From Desulfobacteraceae bacterium (GTDB taxonomy: Bacteria; Desulfobacterota; Desulfobacteria; Desulfobacterales; Desulfosalsimonadaceae): a stretch of 39,313 nt of DNA. The notes beneath the pieces are model-generated. The model made no database searches. It was not told where the DNA came from and was given only the letters and a program-made list of their open reading frames with translations. Positions 15,653 to 23,881 of this stretch are shown here, piece after piece. Within the stretch, counting starts at the first letter, position 1, and every line of letters starts with the position of its first letter. The translations under genes and the position numbers were made by a program. The DNA is taken from NCBI GenBank assembly GCA_011389515.1, contig JAABUA010000028.1:1-39313 (forward strand). Reading direction: 5' to 3'.

Positions 15653-18010
15653 TTATTGATTGCGTACAGCCTTGACCACGCCGCATTCGCGGGAATCCCG
15701 ACTTGATTCAGCCGTTGTCCCGTCGGGGAAAACGGTAATGGTATCGACAATTCTATACCATCCTTCTGAATATCCTGAGTAGCTGTCTGCAGACCAGAAC
15801 CATTTTTCCTTCATTACCGGAAATGCCGGGGTCTTTTTATAGATGCCGGCAAGTTCGCTCATTTTGGGCAGCCGCCAGTCTGAATAGCCTCCGGTGGAAA
15901 GGTTTTCGACATACCTTGCCGCCGCATCAAAGATCATGCAGTTTTGAAATCCCGTAATATCCGAGTCAAGCAGCATCCACATCAGGCCGGTTTCGGTATC
16001 TGCTGCCACACCGTCTCCTTTTTCCACAAACCTGCCTCCGGAATCCCTGATCATTTCTGTCAATTGATCCTGCGCCTTTTGTACCTCCTTCTGTCGGATG
16101 CGCTCACGTAATTTTACAATTTCTTCGTCAATGCGGGCGTTGATCGGGGAGTCCGGATATGCCTGCAAGTAATTGGTGTATACCTGCAGCGCCTGGGTGT
16201 GGTCCTGTCCAAGGTTCTGCGCTTGTTGCCGGAGGGATTGAAAAATCCGCTCGAATCGAAGGTTCTGCTGGTAGCGTTCCAGTTCCGGTTTCAGATTGTC
16301 GGCGTGGCTGTTATCATAAAGATCAATGTAGCTTTGGGCCAGTTTTATGCTTTCTTGCCAGTCCTTTTTCTCTTCCAGATTTTCAAGGGCATTTTTTACG
16401 AAAATATAGTATTCGCTGCTCATATCGGCCAACATCCCTCTTACCTCTTCTGTTTTCTTTCCGCGGGGATATTTTTCAATATAATCGGTTATTTTTGATA
16501 TTTTTTCATCTGCAGCAGCTTGGATAACGGTGGCGGAGAGCTTTTCAAAAGCTGCGTTTTCAGCCATGGATTCAATTTCAGCCTGTTCTTTTCTGGCTTT
16601 GGCGGCAAATTGACCTGGTGGATTGGTTTTCAGGTAATCGTCTATATACGATTTCGCCGTCTCAAAATCATTGTCCTCTACAGAGGATGAAACGCGTTTC
16701 TCCATTTCACCGTATTTCTCTCCGGCTATTATTGATACCCGGTTTTCCCTTAGCCTGCGGGCATCTTCAACCAAATCCGCGTAATCTTTTTCCTCCTCGT
16801 ACGTCATGATATATTGGTTGAGAATGTCTATTCCCTGTTGCGGGTCTTCTGTCGATGCCACACGAGCGGCGAGATCGGCATACTCCTTCTGTATCCTATG
16901 TTCCTGCCGGTAATTGAAATACAGATACCCGAGGGAAGAAGCAGCAATGAGAAGCACGGCAAGAATCGATCCAAAAAGGAAAAGCCTGCGCTTTTCCCCC
17001 TTTGCCTGTTCGATCGTCCAGTTTTTCCGTTTGCAGTAATCCCTTATGTACTGCTCTGCTTCCTGTTTTTCCATGCCGAAATCCATCGCTTTTCGGACAA
17101 GGATATCATAATATTCGCGCCTGATTTTTCCGTTGAACCCGGAGATGTCGATACCGGAATCAAGCTCCGCCAGCTTGGATTTTGCCAGGCTGATATCATA
17201 GGAAATACGGGTTTCTTCATTTTTAAATATGGTTACGCAATGTCCGGCAAGAATATTGCCCGCAGTTACCCGGGCATCTTTTTTCCCGGCATTTACAAGT
17301 TGCTTTTTCTTTTCAACCGCTGCCGCCTGAAGGGTTTCAAGATCTGTGCTTTCATGAAGTTCCAGAAAGTCATACAAGGAAGCCTTGTCGATGATTTTCA
17401 GGTTCTCCTTGATCGCCTTTTCAATGGATCGGTCCATCTGCCTTGGCGCAAGAGGGGCTTTTTCATTGCCGTTTTTCACCATGGGGATGTAAACCCTTGA
17501 TTTTACTTCCTCGGGTTTGAGATTGTGGCGTTTGGCGAGTTTGTTTATTTCCTCCTCGGTAACGTAGCCCTTGGCCATTCGGAGACTCAACTGCTGGTCT
17601 ACCCGGGAGAATTTTTCATCTTTCTTAATCCTGATCCGATCCTGTACTTCTTTTTCTTCCATTCCGTGGATCTGGGCAAGCCGCACAATTTCCTCTTTCG
17701 AAATGAACCCCTTGCCTATGAGAATATCGATATGCCGGTCGATATCCGTAATTTTATCCGCCTTGTCCTTTACGAGATTCTCTTTTGCGGCTTCTGCTTC
17801 CTGTTCCCGAAGGGCGGGATCCTTCATCACCCGCCGGATTTCAGGAATCATACTGATAAAGTTTTGCGCTTGGAGCCCTTTGGTGGGATGATTTCGCAGG
17901 CGGCTCCATTCGGACTGTTTTCGCGCAATGGCGGCCTCGATGTTTTTCGAATCCGTTTCCGGCGGATCGATCGAAAGGTCAAGCAATAGGTAAAAATTTT
18001 CACGTTCCAT
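15653..18010 (-). CDS. Membrane-anchored J-like/DUF1566 protein of an Hsp70 operon
   Basis: A 785-residue protein built in layers. Residues 1-75 (ENFYLLLDLSID, then KQSEWSRLRNHPTKG, then IRRVMKDPALREQEA) resemble a J domain, with HPT at 41-43 in place of HPD. Residues ~95-170 hold two similar helical repeats (KGFISKEEIVRLAQIHGM and KGYVTEEEINKLAKRHNL). Residues ~211-280 form a second J-like segment ending FKNEETRISYD. A single membrane helix lies at ~343-366, a charged coiled/TPR-like stretch at ~370-650, and a C-terminal DUF1566/Lcl-type domain from ~657 (GLMWM, GYSDWRLPKMSEL, WFWSADSY). It follows the Hsp70 gene by 108 bp. The inference is that it recruits this Hsp70 to the membrane; the J assignment is by eye. 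Confidence 0.75.
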   Translation of the reverse strand: MERENFYLLLDLSIDPPETDSKNIEAAIARKQSEWSRLRNHPTKGLQAQNFISMIPEIRRVMKDPALREQEAEAAKENLVKDKADKITDIDRHIDILIGKGFISKEEIVRLAQIHGMEEKEVQDRIRIKKDEKFSRVDQQLSLRMAKGYVTEEEINKLAKRHNLKPEEVKSRVYIPMVKNGNEKAPLAPRQMDRSIEKAIKENLKIIDKASLYDFLELHESTDLETLQAAAVEKKKQLVNAGKKDARVTAGNILAGHCVTIFKNEETRISYDISLAKSKLAELDSGIDISGFNGKIRREYYDILVRKAMDFGMEKQEAEQYIRDYCKRKNWTIEQAKGEKRRLFLFGSILAVLLIAASSLGYLYFNYRQEHRIQKEYADLAARVASTEDPQQGIDILNQYIMTYEEEKDYADLVEDARRLRENRVSIIAGEKYGEMEKRVSSSVEDNDFETAKSYIDDYLKTNPPGQFAAKARKEQAEIESMAENAAFEKLSATVIQAAADEKISKITDYIEKYPRGKKTEEVRGMLADMSSEYYIFVKNALENLEEKKDWQESIKLAQSYIDLYDNSHADNLKPELERYQQNLRFERIFQSLRQQAQNLGQDHTQALQVYTNYLQAYPDSPINARIDEEIVKLRERIRQKEVQKAQDQLTEMIRDSGGRFVEKGDGVAADTETGLMWMLLDSDITGFQNCMIFDAAARYVENLSTGGYSDWRLPKMSELAGIYKKTPAFPVMKEKWFWSADSYSGYSEGWYRIVDTITVFPDGTTAESSRDSRECGVVKAVRNQ

Positions 18011-18118
18011 ATGTTCTTTTTTATCAATTTGAAATTATTATAGATATACCCTGGAAGGTTTCAGGAGGGCAGGCTTTTATAAAAAAATCAGGCAAGCACA
18101 GATCCGGTAAATAAAGGC

Positions 18119-19801
18119 TCACATTACCATGTGTTTCTGGGTTCTGATCTTTGCCTGTTCAAATTCCTCCCCGCTTATGACGGATGCGGTATCCACCACC
18201 ACATCAATTTTTTGAGAATTGCTGGTTTCTTCCGCTGTAATATGCAGCTGTCCTTCCTCGTTCAATTCGTATGTGATTTCAAGGGGGGAGTCTTCCGGGA
18301 GGTTCGCCGGAAGGTTCAGAACCGCTTTTTTTATTTCTATGGCGTTATCTACGGGTATTTCGACATTGCTGGTTTCGCTTTCCATTATACGGATCAATAC
18401 CGTTTTCTGGTTTTCTCCGGCGGTGTAGAATTTCTTTTTAATGCGAGCGGGGACCGGAGTATTCCGCAGTACCAGGTTAAAGACGATTTCCTCATCGCTG
18501 GGGTTGTGTGCGACTACCCCGAAGCTTTTACTGGTAACATTTTTGACCTGGAACATTGCATTTTCAACGGAAGGAAGGGTATAGCCGCTTTCATCGGCCA
18601 GTTCCCTGGCCGCCTCCCTGAAATCTTCCGCTGAAATTTCTTTTCGGTCAATCATTTCGGAAAGGGCTTCCGGCCGTTCTATGGTTTTTTTGGTTTTTTC
18701 CGAAATGCGGCGGATAAGATCATCATTCAGCGCCAGTTTCCAGCCGTAAATAGCTGCGCCTTTTGCAACGGCCTCATCCGGATCGAAGATCTTGGGCGTG
18801 ATGTTGAATTCATCGGATATCTTTTCGGTGACCTGTGGCATGCGTGTTGCACCGCCGACAAGGATGAATTCATCAAAGGCGTCAAACCCTTTCGCTTTTG
18901 CGGCCTCAAGCATCTCCCTGGTAAAATCGATGGTCCGGTAAAGCAGGTCCTCGGTAAGCTCTTCGAATTTTTCCCTTTCCAGCATGAGCTTGATGCGCTG
19001 GCCGCCATGGGTTATGGCGATGGGTGTCTTGGCCCGCTGGGACAGGCTTTTTTTTGCCTTTTCCGCGGAAAGCTGAAGATCCTGCCATGTATCCGGATCG
19101 TCCAGGATGTCATCCGTCAAACCGGTTTCTTCCTGGAATTTTTGCACCAGGTAGGAAACAATACGGTCGTCCCAGTCCTTGCCTCCCAGGTTGTGGTCCC
19201 CGCCGGTACACACGACCTCCACAGATTCCTTGCTTATGTAAATCATGGTGACATCAAAGGTGCCTCCCCCGAGATCATATACAAGGACGGTTTTCTTTTC
19301 GGTCGTTTCCAGCGAGCCATATGCAATGGCTGCCGCGGTGGGTTCATTTATGATATGCCGGACATTCAGCCCTGCGATTTCGCCGGCTTTACGGGTAGCC
19401 TCCCGTTCGTTGATACCAAAGTAGGCCGGGCAGGTAATTACGACATCGGTAACTTCTTCGCCCATATATTGACGGGCATCCTGGGCAAGTTTCTTCAGTA
19501 TGTAAGCGGAAATTTCTTCCGGCCGATAGCGCTGCCCCGCAAATTCAAAAATAAAATTCGGCTCTCCCATGGATCGCTTGATGAAGCTGACGACTTCGTT
19601 CGGGTAGAGTTTAGCGCTTTCCTTTGCCACCTCGCCAACCACGATGTTTTCCTCGTCGAAAAATACGACCGACGGGGTAACGCGTTCATTTTCAGGGTTG
19701 GGAATAATGACCGCTTTGCCGAATTCATCGACATAAGAAATGGATGAGTAGGTTGTCCCGAGGTCGATACCGAAGATGTGTTTTATCGATTTTTCATTCA
19801 A
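18119..19801 (-). CDS. Divergent DnaK-like Hsp70 chaperone
   Basis: A 560-residue Hsp70, shorter than DnaK (~638). The ATPase domain is complete: FGIDLGTTYSS, INEPTAAAIAYG, VYDLGGGTFDV and ILVGGATRMPQV. After it, the usual linker and DVTPLSLGIET segment are missing, replaced by about 60 charged residues (RRISEKTKKTIERPEALS onward). A shortened substrate-binding part follows (about residues 430-530, ending ELNEEGQLHITAEE), with almost no helical lid. Translation appears to start at a TTG that overlaps the stop of the GrpE-like gene (TTGA); no in-frame ATG is available near the conserved N-terminus. It is the middle gene of a three-gene leftward operon with GrpE-like and J-like partners. A specialised, not housekeeping, role is inferred. 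Confidence 0.93.
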   Translation of the reverse strand: MNEKSIKHIFGIDLGTTYSSISYVDEFGKAVIIPNPENERVTPSVVFFDEENIVVGEVAKESAKLYPNEVVSFIKRSMGEPNFIFEFAGQRYRPEEISAYILKKLAQDARQYMGEEVTDVVITCPAYFGINEREATRKAGEIAGLNVRHIINEPTAAAIAYGSLETTEKKTVLVYDLGGGTFDVTMIYISKESVEVVCTGGDHNLGGKDWDDRIVSYLVQKFQEETGLTDDILDDPDTWQDLQLSAEKAKKSLSQRAKTPIAITHGGQRIKLMLEREKFEELTEDLLYRTIDFTREMLEAAKAKGFDAFDEFILVGGATRMPQVTEKISDEFNITPKIFDPDEAVAKGAAIYGWKLALNDDLIRRISEKTKKTIERPEALSEMIDRKEISAEDFREAARELADESGYTLPSVENAMFQVKNVTSKSFGVVAHNPSDEEIVFNLVLRNTPVPARIKKKFYTAGENQKTVLIRIMESETSNVEIPVDNAIEIKKAVLNLPANLPEDSPLEITYELNEEGQLHITAEETSNSQKIDVVVDTASVISGEEFEQAKIRTQKHMVM

Positions 19802-20598
19802 CTTTCGCCTACCTTGTCGTTTAATGAGTCATTGTGTATATAAATCGAAACCATTTCCGGCCGTATCACCTTTCCTTCCCATTCATACCCGGGGCGCAGG
19901 CTTTCCGCCACGAGCCGATTTTTTTCAGGGTTGTCGGTATTGATTTTTTTTATTATCCGTTGCCTGGCGGGGTCAACCGTTTTTTCTGTGCAGGTAAACG
20001 AATATATGCCCTGGAATGTGAAAAGATCTTCCAGATCCGAGATTATCTGGTCCATGAAGTCCAGAAGAATGGCTGCGCCATCTTCTGAGTGCATCTTGTT
20101 TCCATAGTGGGCTTTTACTTTTCTTGTATCGTCGATGATTTTAATAATATCTGTAATCATTGAAAACAGGTGTTTTTTAATTATCCCGTCCCTGAAGTCC
20201 TTGAGCTGATCATGCAGATCGTCTATGATTCTGTCTTTGTGCTCGTCGTATTTGATTTTCCCTTCGAAATGGGTGGCAAGTTCGTCCATCCGAAAATTGA
20301 TGGCCCTTATTTCGTTTAGAACGTCTGTACTGCCTTGTTGCTCCGGCGCAACAATCCTATGGTCATCCCTATGGTCATCCGTATCGCATACCTTTTCGTC
20401 GGCAGTGTTTCTTGTTTCGGGGTCTTCCCCGGGGGGGGGCTCGGATGCTGCGGAATCGCCGACTTCGGATAAATCGGTTCGTTCAGGAGCGGCAAAGGTT
20501 AATTTTTCGTCAAGTATGACGTCGACTTCCAGGATATCTTCGGATTCGTCCCCGGAATTGATTTCTTTGCCGGGATCGTCGTTGTCAGTGTCACTCAT
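19798..20598 (-). CDS. GrpE-like nucleotide exchange factor
   Basis: A 266-residue protein. Residues 1-90 are acidic and low in order (many D, E, S). Residues ~93-170 form a long helical region (LNEIRAINFRMDELATHFEG and on), and the C-terminal ~25 residues carry the GrpE beta-domain ending (GYEWEGKVIRPEMVSIYIH). E. coli GrpE is shorter (~197), so the acidic front is an addition. It overlaps the next gene, Hsp70, by 4 bp, which argues strongly that the two work as a pair. The ribosome site is weak. Classification as GrpE-like rests on the C-terminal motif, helical layout and neighbour. Confidence 0.8.
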   Translation of the reverse strand: MSDTDNDDPGKEINSGDESEDILEVDVILDEKLTFAAPERTDLSEVGDSAASEPPPGEDPETRNTADEKVCDTDDHRDDHRIVAPEQQGSTDVLNEIRAINFRMDELATHFEGKIKYDEHKDRIIDDLHDQLKDFRDGIIKKHLFSMITDIIKIIDDTRKVKAHYGNKMHSEDGAAILLDFMDQIISDLEDLFTFQGIYSFTCTEKTVDPARQRIIKKINTDNPEKNRLVAESLRPGYEWEGKVIRPEMVSIYIHNDSLNDKVGES

Positions 20599-20693
20599 GC
20601 AGGGTTACCGATTCCTTTGGTGACTGGTTTTTTGCTTCTCAACACGATTCTGCTTGAAGAGTGGAGATGTAATCGCTTTTTTCATGACAAGTT

Positions 20694-20821
20694 ATCTCAA
20701 AAAAATCTTTTGCCCAATATCTTCGTTGGCGATGAAATTTAAATCCTCGGAATACTGCAGTATGCCTCCGGTTTCAATTTCACCTCCGCCTTGATCTTGA
20801 ACCAAAATCTTTTTTTGAGAT
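20694..20821. repeat. Symmetric palindromic repeat, copy 3 (128 bp, inverted orientation)
   Basis: Bounded by ATCTCAAAAAAA at 20694-20705 and its exact reverse complement at 20810-20821. The centre is the perfect palindrome ATACTGCAGTAT at 20752-20763, whose midpoint coincides exactly with the element midpoint. Read leftward it aligns with copies 1 and 2 through GGTTCAAGA, the palindrome, GAGGATTT and GCCAAC. It occupies most of the ~340-bp gap (20599-20938) between the GrpE-like gene and hypB. A 78-codon leftward frame (20928-20692) runs through it but is not supported as a gene. Confidence 0.8.
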
Positions 20822-20938
20822 GGCTTGTAGTTATTAAACGGCAGAGGGCCCTTTTTGTCAAGTAAAATCTGGCATTTGTTGCAGGAAAAGCACTTTAAAT
20901 AAAGGCAGTTATGGCTGTTGCCGTACACATATGCCCAT

Positions 20939-21607
20939 TTATTTCAAAAAATCGGACATCTGGCGAGTAAGCCAATCTGTCCATGCGGTGATACCGCGGC
21001 CGGTTTTTGCCGAAACCTCGAATATTTCCATTTTGGGATTGAGCCGCGAAATATGTCCATATAGCGTGTCCATGTTGAAATCAGACAGGGACAGCATGTC
21101 TGTCTTGTTTATGATCAAAACATCGCTGGTGGAAAACATCAGAGGGTATTTCAAGGGCTTGTCATCGCCTTCCGGTACGCTTAGTATCATGACGTTCTTG
21201 ATGGCGCCCGTATCAAATTCGGCCGGACATACCAGATTGCCTACGTTTTCAATAAACACCAGGTCAAAATCGTCACTGCCCAGCGCTTCCAGTCCCTGCC
21301 TGACCATTTGTGAATCCAGATGACAGAAGCCGCCGGTTCTCAGTTGAACGCTTTCCACCCCCGCTTCCCGAATTTTTTCGGCATCCACCATTGAATCGAT
21401 ATCCGCTTCAATGACGCCTGTTTTATATTTATCCTTCAGCACGGCGATAGTCTGCAGCAAAAGGGTTGTCTTGCCGGCTCCCGGGGAAGACATGAGGTTT
21501 ACAACAAAGGTTTTATTCTCTTTGAGTTTCCTGCGTAATTCCTGGGCGAAAAGGTCATTGTCCGAAAGAATTTCCTCTTTTATTTCGATCAGCTTGATTT
21601 CATTCAT
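20939..21607 (-). CDS. hypB: Hydrogenase nickel incorporation GTPase HypB
   Basis: A 222-residue SIMIBI-class GTPase that helps load nickel into [NiFe]-hydrogenase. Its P-loop is MSSPGAGKTT, the metal-binding segment reads GGFCHLDSQMV, then IENVGNLVCPAEFD (switch region with the second conserved Cys) and the guanine motif NKTD. The protein lacks the N-terminal His-rich stretch of some HypB proteins and the CxxCGC motif of the E. coli form. It begins 7 bp after hypA. No hydrogenase structural genes or other hyp genes lie in the window, so the target enzyme must be encoded elsewhere. Confidence 0.96.
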   Translation of the reverse strand: MNEIKLIEIKEEILSDNDLFAQELRRKLKENKTFVVNLMSSPGAGKTTLLLQTIAVLKDKYKTGVIEADIDSMVDAEKIREAGVESVQLRTGGFCHLDSQMVRQGLEALGSDDFDLVFIENVGNLVCPAEFDTGAIKNVMILSVPEGDDKPLKYPLMFSTSDVLIINKTDMLSLSDFNMDTLYGHISRLNPKMEIFEVSAKTGRGITAWTDWLTRQMSDFLK

Positions 21608-21614
21608 GTGACGG

Positions 21615-21968
21615 CTATCTCGCCTCCATTTCCTTAATATGATACTGCCTGCCGGATATGATGGAAAAATCCCCCGAAGCCATACATTTTGGACACTTCG
21701 ATTGTCCTATCATTGACTTTTCAATCTCGAATATCGTACTGCACGCACTGCATTTAAGCTTGATGGGGATCCGGTTTATTTTCAGTTTTGCTCCTTCGGC
21801 GACCGTCCCCTTGCTCAGGTAATCAAAATAGTGCTGCATCCATTCGTCTTCAATGTCGCTCAATTCACCGATTTCCAGCGTTATGGAGACAACCTGGCTG
21901 ACGCTGCCGGATTCGGCATGCCGGCAGACAATATTCAAGATGTTTTCCGTTATGGGCAGTTCGTGCAT
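21615..21968 (-). CDS. hypA: Hydrogenase maturation nickel metallochaperone HypA
   Basis: A 117-residue protein beginning MHELPIT, where the N-terminal Met-His-Glu forms the nickel site. The zinc-binding loop uses two CxxC motifs (CSACSTIF and CPKCMASGDF, about residues 74-95). It delivers nickel with HypB, encoded 7 bp downstream. The ribosome-binding site is weak. The ~430 bp upstream, up to the divergent L,D-transpeptidase gene, holds an interrupted inverted repeat but no gene. Confidence 0.95.
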   Translation of the reverse strand: MHELPITENILNIVCRHAESGSVSQVVSITLEIGELSDIEDEWMQHYFDYLSKGTVAEGAKLKINRIPIKLKCSACSTIFEIEKSMIGQSKCPKCMASGDFSIISGRQYHIKEMEAR

Positions 21969-22227
21969 GCCTATGCGTCCATTCGTCTGGTTTTTAAATG
22001 GTGCAGATCGGCTGAACCTGCGGCTTATTGCTGTTTTTCCGGGGCTGCTGTTACCTGAAAGATATAATCCAGATCGTTTGTTTTTTAAAGATAAAAAAGC
22101 GACAGGTGCGTCTGGCCTTACGGGAACAATATTAAATTATAATCAGAATTTTTGATCTTGCATAATAAAGTGCCATAAACCCGAAGCGTTACATTGTGTA
22201 AAACCGCCGGTTTTTGTCCTGTTTGCC

Positions 22228-22308
22228 TTGACAAAGTTCAGGGAAATATTAAAATTGATAAGAGATAGTGCAGGTTACAGCCGCAGATATTTCAATGCTC
22301 TTTGTCAA
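22228..22308. repeat. Interrupted inverted repeat in the hypA / L,D-transpeptidase intergenic region
   Basis: TTGACAAAG (22228-22236) pairs with CTTTGTCAA (22300-22308), and inside them GAAATAT (22243-22249) pairs with ATATTTC (22287-22293). The left TTGACA could also be a -35 box for the rightward gene, followed by a poor -10 near 22251. Otherwise the non-coding stretch 21969-22397 shows no gene. Confidence 0.5.
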
Positions 22309-22397
22309 AGTCGTATACCCGAAGCCGTATGCAATGATACGGTAAAGAAAACCGGAAAATTTATTTTTTGGGCATAACGGAACGTGACGATTCAAAA

Positions 22398-23315
22398 ATG
22401 AAGCGTTTTTTATTTTTTTTGCTGATTATTCTTTTTCTATGGGAAATGTCCGGAATGAGCCCGGCAACTGCTGATGCAGCCGCATATCCATATGGGATTA
22501 TTCACGAGGCTGGCAGCGGAAAAAGAATGATGCCGGTCATTGGTTTTATAGATTCCCACAAGGTGGCGGAAGGCCAGACGCTGCTTGAAATTGCAAGGGT
22601 ATATGGGCTCGGGTATAACCAGATGGTGCTATATCACCCTGAGATTGACCCGTGGCTGCCCGAAACAGGCACTTCAATTGATATTCCATCCAAATGGATT
22701 CTTCCTCCCACAGTATACGAAGAGGTTGTTATCAATATTCCTGAAATGAGACTCTACCGGTTTTTTAAAGAGCACGATATGGTCAGGACCTATCCCATCG
22801 GTATCGGGAGGGAGGGATTTGATACGCCGATTACGGTAGCCCGGGTGGTCGAGATTATTGAGAATCCTTCCTGGACGGTGCCGCCGGCTGCATGGGAAAA
22901 ATATGGCAAAAAACTGATTCCGCCCGGCCCGGACAATCCTTTGGGAGAGTATTGGGTCGGTCTGACCGCCGATGGCGTGGGGATTCATGGAACAAATTTC
23001 CCCTGGGGCATTGGTCGCAGGGTAAGCCACGGGTGCATACGGCTTTACCCGGAGCATGCAAAGCAGTTTCACAAGGAAGTTGAAAAGGGAACCATCGTTG
23101 AAATCCTGTACGAACCCGTCAAGGTCGGCGTCAGGGGAAACCTTGTTTTTCTGGAGGTGCATCCCGATATATATGGACGGATTCCGGATATGGAATCTCA
23201 CGTATGGAGTATCATCGGGCGCATGGGGATAGGCGATATGGTTGATCCGAAGATCGTCAGGCAGTCTGTGGCGTCCCCAAAGGGCGTGCCCGTGCGCATC
23301 AATAGAGAATCGTAA
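22398..23315 (+). CDS. L,D-transpeptidase (YkuD) with LysM-like domain
   Basis: A 305-residue envelope enzyme. It has a signal peptide (KRFLFFLLIILFLW), a LysM-type peptidoglycan-binding segment (about 54-97: HKVAEGQTLLEIARVYGL to IDIPSKW), and the YkuD catalytic domain (about 107-240). That domain holds the active-site pattern HGTNFPWGIGRRVSHGCIRL, with His197, His211 and Cys213. It cross-links peptidoglycan stem peptides or attaches a Braun-type lipoprotein, as E. coli ErfK/YbiS/YcfS do. ATG 22398 is preferred to a TTG at 22368. The next gene is a lipoprotein with C-terminal lysine, which makes lipoprotein attachment an attractive role (inference). Confidence 0.92.
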   Translation: MKRFLFFLLIILFLWEMSGMSPATADAAAYPYGIIHEAGSGKRMMPVIGFIDSHKVAEGQTLLEIARVYGLGYNQMVLYHPEIDPWLPETGTSIDIPSKWILPPTVYEEVVINIPEMRLYRFFKEHDMVRTYPIGIGREGFDTPITVARVVEIIENPSWTVPPAAWEKYGKKLIPPGPDNPLGEYWVGLTADGVGIHGTNFPWGIGRRVSHGCIRLYPEHAKQFHKEVEKGTIVEILYEPVKVGVRGNLVFLEVHPDIYGRIPDMESHVWSIIGRMGIGDMVDPKIVRQSVASPKGVPVRINRES

Positions 23316-23433
23316 GAGAGAGAATTGTAAAGAAATTTTTTCAGGTATTTTTTCTTGTGCGATGCCCGGCACGCGCCATGGAAGCGGCAGGGCAGGCTTT
23401 CTCAATAAAACATTAAAAAATAGGAGATTTCAA

Positions 23434-23748
23434 ATGGCAAGAAAAACTATGATTCTGGCGTTTTGTATTGTTTCCCTGATGGGGGCAGCTTTCCTCAGCG
23501 GCTGTGCGACGACCTCTCAATTGGAGGAGGTCAGGGCTTTGGCCGAGCAATCGATGAGCAGGGCCGAAGCTGCTGCAAACCAGGCGGATTTGGCCAACCA
23601 GAGAGCGGAAGAGTGCTGTGAAGATGGGGATTCCCAAATGACGGAAGAAGCAGAATCCCCTGCGGCAAGGGCGGAAGCGGCTGCGGCAAAAGCGGAAGCG
23701 GCTGCGGCAAAAGCGGAAAGGATTTTTGATAGAATCTCCGGAAAGTAG
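23434..23748 (+). CDS. Small alanine-zipper lipoprotein, Lpp/OprI-like
   Basis: A 104-residue outer-membrane lipoprotein candidate. It has a signal peptide and lipobox LSGC with Cys24, and a mature part made of heptad-like, alanine-rich helix (LAEQSMSRAEAAANQADL; then AEAAAAK repeats), as in Lpp and OprI trimeric coiled coils. A short acidic insert with two adjacent cysteines (Cys61, Cys62) breaks the helix. The last residue is lysine (ISGK), the residue E. coli Lpp uses for covalent linkage to peptidoglycan. TAGGAG lies 7 nt before ATG 23434. It follows an L,D-transpeptidase gene by 118 bp. The symmetric repeat copy 2 begins over its stop codon, and a strong terminator follows. Confidence 0.85.
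   Translation: MARKTMILAFCIVSLMGAAFLSGCATTSQLEEVRALAEQSMSRAEAAANQADLANQRAEECCEDGDSQMTEEAESPAARAEAAAAKAEAAAAKAERIFDRISGK
23671..23718 (+). repeat. 21-bp tandem repeat coding AEAAAAK heptads
   Basis: GCGGAAGCGGCTGCGGCAAAA occurs twice in perfect tandem (23671-23691 and 23692-23712) with a partial third unit. The unit is in frame and adds one helical heptad each time, so the copy number could vary without breaking the lipoprotein. Confidence 0.85.
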
Positions 23749-23855
23749 AACCCGTCTCAACATTCGGATTTCGGTTCAAGATCGCGGCGGCGTCTTGTTT
23801 CAAACCGCAGACATACTCGCGTATTTCGAGGATTTGAAATAAGACGCCAACAAAG
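23747..23855. repeat. Symmetric palindromic repeat, copy 2 (right end diverged)
   Basis: It starts AGAACCCGTCTCAACATT (23747-23764), nearly identical to the left end of copy 1, and overlaps the stop codon of the lipoprotein gene. Inner arms GGCGTCTT and AAGACGCC are perfectly complementary around GTTTCAAA/ATTTGAAA and the core ATACTCGCGTAT (23813-23824). Similarity to copy 1 fades after GCCAACAAAG, so the right terminal repeat is lost or diverged. Confidence 0.85.
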
Positions 23856-23881
23856 GTAAAGGAAAATACGGATGGGAGAAG

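Noticed and set aside
20692-20928. 78-codon leftward frame with CFSCNKC downstream of hypB
   Set aside because: Its second half is repeat copy 3, and the first half has no recognisable family or ribosome site; the cysteines alone are not enough.
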